20,633 nucleotides of DNA. Source: Lachnospiraceae bacterium. Its GTDB lineage: Bacteria > Bacillota > Clostridia > Lachnospirales > Lachnospiraceae. Shown here in pieces: positions 15,067 through 20,633 of this stretch. The DNA lies in assembly GCA_019421365.1 (NCBI GenBank), contig JAHZFJ010000045.1:1-20633 (forward strand). Reading direction: 5' to 3'. Made by a program: the position numbers and the translations under genes. The notes beneath the pieces were generated by a model that was given only the letters and a program-made list of their open reading frames with translations, searched no databases and was not told the DNA's origin. Each line of letters starts with the position of its first letter. Within the stretch, counting starts at the first letter, position 1.

Positions 15067-17643
15067 TTAATAGGCCTCTATCTCTTTTACTTTGAATGAA
15101 TAGTATCCTTCTGTTTCTCCTAATATTGTTTTAATAAACGAAAATGTTATGAATTTCTCTGGTAACTTCATGTACGCTAGTACCTCCATCCCAAAAACAC
15201 AGTTTGATAGGTAAAACCCATTGCCTAATTCCTTTTGCATATTCATCTGTATAATATCCATGGAACGGTAACAGTTTTTCTTTGTCCCATTCATTATTAA
15301 GAATAAACGAAGATAATTACTGTATGTAAAATCGCCAATATTTCCTTGGTCTTTTGGATACTTACTCGCCAACCCGGCAATATTACTTTTACTCATGGTT
15401 AGCAAATCTTTATATGTAACCTTAAAGGTCGCTTTTGACTTAAACAACGGTACACTTCTGCCATCTAACAAAGCATACGTATCTACTAATGCTTCTAACA
15501 TAGCCCATACAAGCAAGATAACAACCTTAATTAATGTAACTAATGGTGCTAAACATGTGAATCCCACAAGTGCTGCTGCCGTTGCATATGCCGAAGTATT
15601 CTTCTCTTTATCTGTGTAAACATATATAAAATTCATCAATGTTCGCATTAATATAAGCTTTGTTCCTACACTGCTTAAGTTTTCTTTGTCTGTATTATGA
15701 CCCGATATAATATATTCTAGTTCATACTGTAGCGTTTTAGCCTCTTTCTCACTCCCCTTCAACTCATTTGGCGACTCTATACCACTACTAATGCTCTTCT
15801 CATTCAATTTGCTATTATCACCTGATTGTTCCTTATCACTCTGCGTATACTCACCAAAGAAGTCCATCTGATATTGATTCAGTAACAGTTGTTCCACCAA
15901 ATCATTGGCAACGCTATTATCTACAGCAAACATATTCTTAATATCAGAATTATACTGATTATCTTTACACCCTTCTAAAATACTTTCACAATCTGATTCC
16001 GGTTCTTCGGCTTTGATACTCGCTAATAAAGAAGGTAGATTTTCTTCCTTTATACTTCCATCTGATATTGAATCCATATCATCTACAACCAAACTTAAGA
16101 TACCTTCTGTAAAAAGACTGAGTATATGATCAACCGGACTTTCTACCTCTGGTTCAATCACGAGGGTTGAATAATCAAATTTGAGAGTAGATACTTGATA
16201 TCCCGATAATAGTTGCTTGTTGGATTGCAGCACTTTTTTATATCCCTCAAGTGACTCTGATTCCTTGGTAATTGTATACGAACTAGTCGAATAAATAGAG
16301 TCTAATATGCTTTTATTTTCAATTAATGTAGGTCGCATTGATACTGCACTTGAAGCTGATAATGAATCACTATTATCTTGCATCCCAAGATACTCTTTCA
16401 TCTCTACGATGTCTTCTTTAAATTCATTATATAATTCTTCACCGATTTCTTCCTTCTTGCCTTCCACTACTTCTTCGTATCCATCGACTTCTTTGGATAT
16501 CTCCTTACTCTTACCTTCTATTCGGGTAATTGTATTAAGTGCATCTGCTATCCGATTCCCAGTACTAACAATTGCATTTCGAATGTCTTCTTTATTGTCC
16601 TTTAAAGATGTTATGTACTGATCAAGGCTCTTAGTTTCAGTTCGAATCGAGGAGGAAACTGATGAAATTGCTGCCTCAACCTCTTTTAAACGAATTTCTT
16701 CTGCTGACTCACTAGTTGACTCTCCTTCACCTTGGCTATCTCCTCCTTCCTGTGTACCACCTTCAGCTTTTGAGTCGTCTGTTTCTGGCTCCTTAGGTTG
16801 ACTAGCGATGGTTGCTTCTAATTCTGATTTTTCTTTTTCAAGTACCTCCTTTTGTTTCTCTAAACTTTCAATTGTGTCATTACAAACAACCGCTTTGTCA
16901 CAATACCCAACACTACTTTGTAATACTGATGATATATTGAAGTATTTATTTGATAATGAGTTATATACAATTTCTTTATTAATCCCAAGGGCATTCATAG
17001 AGGGCGCTTCCGCAACAATTCTCTTTGCAAATGTATTCTTTACTTTTATAGCACCTGCTTTAGTAACACGAACACCGTTCTCGTCTGTATCAATACCTTC
17101 TACCTGAGACATCAACTTAAGCATGTCCTTACTTAACTCTCCTAATGATTCTTGTGTATCTAATTTCTTTTCCATGACCTCTGAAGTGTCTTCAGACGAT
17201 TCATAAAGGTTAAACTTTTCCAAAACCTCCTTTATAACAATTCCTGGAGCACTATATTTCATAAAAGAAAGAACCTGATTTAAAAAGAGCTCCCCACCAT
17301 AATCGGTAAGCATTGCTATGTTACTTACTTCTAAAGAATCAAGCTCAACTCCCTTAAGATTTTCTTCCATATATGTACTTATTTCTTCAATAATCTGTTC
17401 TTCTGTTGTCTCGCCCGATTCACCATTCATGTTATAACCAAATATGCGATAAGAATCGTATAATTCCCTTTGATAAAGGGAATAGAATGAGTCAACACTG
17501 GCGGTTAGAGCAGATTTCCCTACCCCTCTTGCCCCTTTAATTCTAGTGGATTCAACAACAGTACATAGTATCGATACTACAAGTAACAATATTAAAGTAA
17601 GATAAACGGTAATGCTCGCCTGCTTTTCTTTATTATAGGGCAT
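15067..17643 (-). CDS. DUF5702 family tad-locus membrane protein
   Basis: The 858-residue protein matches DUF5702, large proteins of unknown function found in clostridial tad loci. The N-terminus is pseudopilin-like: a basic leader to Ala9, then SITVY (10-14) and a hydrophobic helix (about 15-30), followed by ESTRIKGARGVGKSAL and YQRELYDSYRIFGYN. The +5 residue is Tyr where pilins have Glu. Residues about 255-420 are coiled coil with an acidic Gly/Ser/Glu-rich insert. A hydrophobic pair lies near about 685-725 (AALVGFTCLAPLVTLIKVVILLVW region), before a C-terminal conserved region (YSNYLRLFLIMN). The start codon lies inside the Flp pilin gene (11-nt overlap), so translation is coupled. It is probably a surface or pilus-associated component; this is inferred from N-terminus and location. 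Confidence 0.85.
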   Translation of the reverse strand: MPYNKEKQASITVYLTLILLLVVSILCTVVESTRIKGARGVGKSALTASVDSFYSLYQRELYDSYRIFGYNMNGESGETTEEQIIEEISTYMEENLKGVELDSLEVSNIAMLTDYGGELFLNQVLSFMKYSAPGIVIKEVLEKFNLYESSEDTSEVMEKKLDTQESLGELSKDMLKLMSQVEGIDTDENGVRVTKAGAIKVKNTFAKRIVAEAPSMNALGINKEIVYNSLSNKYFNISSVLQSSVGYCDKAVVCNDTIESLEKQKEVLEKEKSELEATIASQPKEPETDDSKAEGGTQEGGDSQGEGESTSESAEEIRLKEVEAAISSVSSSIRTETKSLDQYITSLKDNKEDIRNAIVSTGNRIADALNTITRIEGKSKEISKEVDGYEEVVEGKKEEIGEELYNEFKEDIVEMKEYLGMQDNSDSLSASSAVSMRPTLIENKSILDSIYSTSSYTITKESESLEGYKKVLQSNKQLLSGYQVSTLKFDYSTLVIEPEVESPVDHILSLFTEGILSLVVDDMDSISDGSIKEENLPSLLASIKAEEPESDCESILEGCKDNQYNSDIKNMFAVDNSVANDLVEQLLLNQYQMDFFGEYTQSDKEQSGDNSKLNEKSISSGIESPNELKGSEKEAKTLQYELEYIISGHNTDKENLSSVGTKLILMRTLMNFIYVYTDKEKNTSAYATAAALVGFTCLAPLVTLIKVVILLVWAMLEALVDTYALLDGRSVPLFKSKATFKVTYKDLLTMSKSNIAGLASKYPKDQGNIGDFTYSNYLRLFLIMNGTKKNCYRSMDIIQMNMQKELGNGFYLSNCVFGMEVLAYMKLPEKFITFSFIKTILGETEGYYSFKVKEIEAY

Positions 17644-17815
17644 CGGTTTTAGTTGCTGCCTTATTAAATAATCCTCTTATGAAATCTTCTACCTGCCCTT
17701 TAAACAAGAGAACTAAGGCTATTAATATAATAATTATTAATACTAGTTCAACAACCCCTAGTCCATCTTCCTCTTTTAAAAATCCTTTTATTACGTTTGT
17801 AATTTCATTCTTCAT
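17633..17815 (-). CDS. Flp-type (Flp1) major pilin
   Basis: The 60-residue protein is a type IVb prepilin: a leader of 18 residues ending EEDG, cleavage expected after Gly18, then LGVVE with Glu23 at +5, then a long hydrophobic helix (LVLIIIILIALVLLF, about 24-38) and a short C-terminal tail (FIRGLFNKAATKTDAL). This is the expected size and layout for Flp1_like pilins of Firmicutes. It is the likely main subunit of the pilus. The ATG is preceded by AAGAAAGGTGA. It lies 18 nt after the TadC-like gene and overlaps the DUF5702 gene. Only one pilin copy is present in the window. Confidence 0.9.
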   Translation of the reverse strand: MKNEITNVIKGFLKEEDGLGVVELVLIIIILIALVLLFKGQVEDFIRGLFNKAATKTDAL

Positions 17816-17833
17816 ATTGAGTTCACCTTTCTT

Positions 17834-19312
17834 TTACATCTGCATAAATGCAGGAATCATAATGATGGCTAATACTATGAATAGCATTAAAACCATTGGT
17901 CCTAATAATTTAGTTCCAGCCTCTTCACCAAGCCTTTTTGCTACCTCTTTTCTTTCTTCAAATGCTTGTATTGCCTCATATTCTAACAACTGTAACAAAT
18001 CTGCGGTACCTTTTTTCGTATTCTGTACAAGTAGAGAGCTTAATTTCATATAGGGAACTAACTGAACTCTTCTACCAAAATGATCATAGGCTTCTATCTC
18101 CGTTACACCGTTTTGTATCTCATTATGAGTAGCCACCATCTCTTCATATACATAGTGCTTCGCATTGAATGCTTTATTCTCACACTTGTTCTCATATTCG
18201 GTGCACATCTTCCCCCATGCATTCTTGATGGTCATACCTGCTCCCACAAGTAGCACTAACTTATTAATAACATCTGGATAGTCAAGAAGCATCTGCCTGT
18301 CTTTCTTCTTTTTTTCCTTCTCAAGTTGTGAATAACCGCTAACTCCAATACATAATACAGCTACAAATCCAAGCAAGTTTATTATATATTTATCCTGGTT
18401 ATCATTGTCTGAATACGTTAAATTCTCGTCTCCAATTACTTTCGGTAGTTCGATATACTCGTTTTCTGGGTCTTCTATTTGTCTGTTATGTATCTCTTCT
18501 TCTAATTGTAAGAAAAGTTTCTCCTCGGCAGTCTTTTCTTTTGGAAACACTACCACATTAATTGGATACAGAATCTTTGTATCATAATAACTTAGTGTTG
18601 CAGTAATGGTTACTATAATACCTTCTACTTCCTCCTCACTAATTGTAATTTTACCATCACTACTTATAATTCCCTTCTGGTCAAAATCCCAAGAAACACC
18701 CACTTGTAGATCAGGAATTTTATGAACCAACGATAACTGTTCCGTAACATACTCATAAGAAACATTATCTCCTATAACAACCTTATCAAGGTACATCATT
18801 GCCTTTTCCATAACTTCATCTATCTTTTCACTTTGGGTATAGTGTCTCTCTTGAAGCCTAATTTCAACATCCTCCCATACTTTATTCACACCGCCCACAT
18901 CTAAAGTAACTGTCGCTTCCTCCTCTCCATAATAGGGTCTTTTAATAAAATAGGAGTTTTTTATTAAACTTGTCTCAGATAGACTTGCTAGAATTGATAC
19001 TGCATTAATACATAATACTAAGAATAATATAGTCGATACTAGTTTACATAGATGAACCGTTGTTTTATCCTTTGGTTCTTCTCTGACATAGATACGTTGC
19101 ATCGATTCATACACCTTATGATAGATTCTCTTCCCTATACTTAACCTACACACGAGGTGTATTATGTATAAACTAGATGGATACAGATATACTAAGATTT
19201 TTGTACTCTCTGATTTATTTGTTAATCTATGAATCTCCTCTTTTTGATATCTTGCAGTTACTAGGATAAATATGAAAAGTATGATTATAATACTAGAGTT
19301 TATTAATAGAAT
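17834..19312 (-). CDS. TadC-like type II secretion F-domain protein with extracytoplasmic insert; ATT start proposed
   Basis: This inner-membrane platform protein of the Tad system has 492 residues from the proposed start. In order: an N-terminal helix (about 4-19), a short soluble part, a second helix (about 91-112), an insert of about 200 residues outside the membrane, a third helix (about 315-337), a T2SSF domain (DYPDVINKLVLLVGAGMTI onward) and a final helix (GPMVLMLFIVLAIIMIPAF). The insert has a stretch (SWDFDQKGIISSDGKITI, then TITATLSYYD, then INVVVFP) resembling atrophied bacterial Ig-like domains. The first ATG/GTG/TTG in frame is GTG at 19153, with no ribosome site. The frame is open back to a TAA at 19334-19336, and an ATT at 19310-19312 sits 7 nt after GGAGG. 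The 53 extra codons encode the family's usual first helix. Confidence 0.8.
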   Translation of the reverse strand: MLLINSSIIIILFIFILVTARYQKEEIHRLTNKSESTKILVYLYPSSLYIIHLVCRLSIGKRIYHKVYESMQRIYVREEPKDKTTVHLCKLVSTILFLVLCINAVSILASLSETSLIKNSYFIKRPYYGEEEATVTLDVGGVNKVWEDVEIRLQERHYTQSEKIDEVMEKAMMYLDKVVIGDNVSYEYVTEQLSLVHKIPDLQVGVSWDFDQKGIISSDGKITISEEEVEGIIVTITATLSYYDTKILYPINVVVFPKEKTAEEKLFLQLEEEIHNRQIEDPENEYIELPKVIGDENLTYSDNDNQDKYIINLLGFVAVLCIGVSGYSQLEKEKKKKDRQMLLDYPDVINKLVLLVGAGMTIKNAWGKMCTEYENKCENKAFNAKHYVYEEMVATHNEIQNGVTEIEAYDHFGRRVQLVPYMKLSSLLVQNTKKGTADLLQLLEYEAIQAFEERKEVAKRLGEEAGTKLLGPMVLMLFIVLAIIMIPAFMQM

Positions 19313-19319
19313 ACGTAAA

Positions 19320-19330
19320 CCTCCTTTCCT
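19320..19330 (-). promoter_or_regulatory. Shine-Dalgarno that sets the ATT start of the tadC-like gene
   Basis: AGGAAAGGAGG on the minus strand is followed by TTTACGT and then ATT. No ATG, GTG or TTG in any frame lies at a usable distance. It is the only strong ribosome site between the TadB stop and the tadC-like frame. Confidence 0.65.
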
Positions 19331-19360
19331 ACGTTAATTACAATCGCTAGCAAACTAAAT

Positions 19361-20125
19361 CTAAACATCAATGGCTAGTATACGGTTCATTAACGTAAAG
19401 CTTATCACATATATAATTAGAGCTATTGTCATTACAAGCCCTCCTACTATGTTATGATACAGTGGATCTAGAAAACCGGGTGAAGAGATCTTCATATAAA
19501 GAATTATTCCTATTGGTATAATCCCCATGATGTTTGCTTCAAATTTTTTAGCAGACATCATAGTAATAATCTCTCTAGTTACTTCAACCTTATCTCCAAT
19601 CATTCTACTTGTAGAACGCAAAATCTTAATTAAATCTCCGCCTGTTCTTTTAGCAGTAGCAAATACTTCTGATAAACTCTTAATATCATCCACCATACTC
19701 CTTTGCGCAAAGTCCTCAAGTGCATTCTCTACTGGCACATTCATCTGTATCTTATACACGATATACTCAAATTCAGGAATAATCATTGTTTCATTCAAAT
19801 ACAATAACTTAAGATCTTTTATAGCCTGTACAAAGGCATTCTCCACTGAATACCCCGTACTTAGTGCTGCAACTAACGCTTGAACACCTTCACGAAACTG
19901 TAAGGTTAACTCCCACTTTCTATCTCTACACTTCTTCTTGCATTGATACTTTACATAAAAGTAAGTCAGTGGACTACATATCAGGATAATTATTATACTT
20001 TGATAGAAAATCCATAAAACCACACCTATTACAAGCAGTCCTTGGATATAGCATTGAATCTTCTCCTCTACACTCATGTCATATACACTATAGTTAATCG
20101 GGCTCCACCCTTTCTCCTGTATCAT
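19361..20125 (-). CDS. TadB-like type II secretion F-domain protein
   Basis: The 254-residue inner-membrane platform protein partners TadC in the Tad pilus machine and couples the CpaF ATPase to pilin assembly. A hydrophobic segment lies at about 29-60. The T2SSF domain then follows with LVAALSTGYSVENAF (about 90-104), the middle helix region (NVPVENALEDFAQRS) and SEVFATAKRTGGDLIKIL, which are the usual TadB signatures. Two C-terminal helices lie at about 195-215 and 225-250 (GIIPIGIILYM; VMTIALIIYVISF). The ATG overlaps the CpaF stop by 4 nt (ATGA), so it is coupled to it. It is followed after 48 nt by the tadC-like gene. Confidence 0.92.
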   Translation of the reverse strand: MIQEKGWSPINYSVYDMSVEEKIQCYIQGLLVIGVVLWIFYQSIIIILICSPLTYFYVKYQCKKKCRDRKWELTLQFREGVQALVAALSTGYSVENAFVQAIKDLKLLYLNETMIIPEFEYIVYKIQMNVPVENALEDFAQRSMVDDIKSLSEVFATAKRTGGDLIKILRSTSRMIGDKVEVTREIITMMSAKKFEANIMGIIPIGIILYMKISSPGFLDPLYHNIVGGLVMTIALIIYVISFTLMNRILAIDV

Positions 20126-20633
20126 GTGCTAACCAACTCCTCATTATCATTCTTTTCACACTCAAAAATCTGCAACCCTGCTCGCTGTAGCTTTTCCGTA
20201 TTAATTAACAGATTCTTGGATCGTTGTAGTTTCCCAATTTCTGTCGCATCTCTATCTTCGTTCAATACAAATTCATATAAAGGATTAACTATAATCTCTT
20301 CTCCTGAAACTTCTAATACTTCACTGATTTCTAGAACCTTCCTTGATTTATCTCTTAATCTCCCAAGATGAACAATTATATCGATTGCTGAACTTATCTG
20401 CTTTCGAATCGCTTGGACTGGCATATCCACCCCTTGTAAAACAAGAGCTTCTAGTCGATTAAGCATATCCTTCACAGAATTAGCATGTCCAGTAGATAAA
20501 CTCCCGTCATGACCTGTATTGTAAGCGGCCAGTAAGTCAATTGCTGCAGAGTCTCTAATCTCACCAACCACAATTCTATCAGGTCTCATAATATAAAGGC
20601 GAGAAACTCTGTGTTGACAAATACTCAATATTT
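20122..20633 (-). CDS. cpaF: CpaF/TadA-family secretion ATPase, C-terminal part (cut by window edge)
   Basis: This hexameric cytoplasmic ATPase powers Tad pilus assembly. Only the C-terminal 170 or so residues are present; the frame is open to the window edge, so the start lies outside. Visible signatures are MRPDRIVVGEIRD, AAYNTGHDGSLSTGHANSV (which includes the conserved His-rich stretch of secretion ATPases) and RLEALVLQG, followed by ISSAIDIIVHLGRLRDKSRK. The Walker A and most of the N-terminal domain are not in the window. The residues before MRPDR (SICQHRVSRLYI) differ somewhat from the usual LRMRPDR. An internal TTG near 20628 is not the true start. It is the first gene of the operon seen here; earlier tad genes may lie beyond. 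Confidence 0.93.
   Translation of the reverse strand, partial: ILSICQHRVSRLYIMRPDRIVVGEIRDSAAIDLLAAYNTGHDGSLSTGHANSVKDMLNRLEALVLQGVDMPVQAIRKQISSAIDIIVHLGRLRDKSRKVLEISEVLEVSGEEIIVNPLYEFVLNEDRDATEIGKLQRSKNLLINTEKLQRAGLQIFECEKNDNEELVST

Noticed and set aside
16307..17107. Plus-strand open frames opposite the DUF5702 gene
   Set aside because: They are antisense shadows of the coiled-coil region, with no ribosome sites and no family resemblance.
19154..19360. A 207-nt non-coding gap in the tad operon that might hold a riboswitch or small RNA
   Set aside because: Most of it (19154-19312) is open reading frame continuous with the tadC-like gene and encodes a membrane helix; only about 48 nt are truly intergenic.
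20122..20628. A short complete gene starting at TTG near 20628
   Set aside because: The sequence is the C-terminal part of a CpaF ATPase whose frame is open to the window edge, so the true start is outside.

Overview
The window is AT-rich chromosomal DNA from a low-GC, endospore-forming Firmicute, most likely a Lachnospiraceae or other clostridial relative. The evidence is a YyaC/DUF1256 spore protein, DUF5711, DUF5702 and DUF6382-FHA proteins, a Flp1-type pilin, and promoters of SigA type. This placement is inferred from gene families; no search was run.

Layout. Positions 1-456 hold the extreme 5' end of a 16S rRNA gene on the minus strand, with its leader and a consensus promoter. Positions 457-2658 form a minus-strand unit: promoter, DUF5711 protein, CvpA-family protein, terminator. 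Positions 2684-4173 hold a minus-strand gene for a membrane protein with an N-terminal MPN/JAB-like domain and a C-terminal LysM. YyaC follows on the plus strand (4319-5006) and converges on a minus-strand coiled-coil membrane protein of unknown function (5012-6358). Next on the plus strand are a small zinc-ribbon membrane protein, glutamyl-tRNA synthetase (gltX) and a UvrD/PcrA-type helicase, with strong terminators after gltX and the helicase gene.

From 10786 to the right edge everything is on the minus strand and forms one tad (type IVb pilus / Flp) operon, read right to left: CpaF ATPase (cut by the window edge), TadB, a long TadC-like protein, Flp pilin, DUF5702 protein, a TadE-like pseudopilin with a duplicated His/Cys module, a small prepilin peptidase, a second TadE-like pseudopilin, and a DUF6382-FHA membrane protein. 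Most joints overlap or are tightly spaced. The ATPase and the two TadB/TadC platform proteins should assemble the pilin and pseudopilins, which the peptidase matures. The FHA protein is a likely phosphopeptide-binding regulator. Downstream of it lies a broken remnant of a DUF3298/RsiV-like protein, which ends before a two-way terminator.

Points most worth a second look: (1) a 32-bp inverted repeat around a 165-nt loop sits between the strong Shine-Dalgarno and the start codon of the first tadE-like gene, so folding of the mRNA could bring the two together; (2) the tadC-like frame runs 53 codons upstream of its first conventional start, to an ATT codon 7 nt after a perfect Shine-Dalgarno; (3) that TadC-like protein carries an extracytoplasmic Ig-like insert; (4) an MPN-like domain without the zinc-binding histidines is joined to a LysM; (5) the DUF3298-like remnant has a single in-frame TAA; (6) DUF5702 has a pseudopilin-like N-terminus with Tyr in place of Glu+5.
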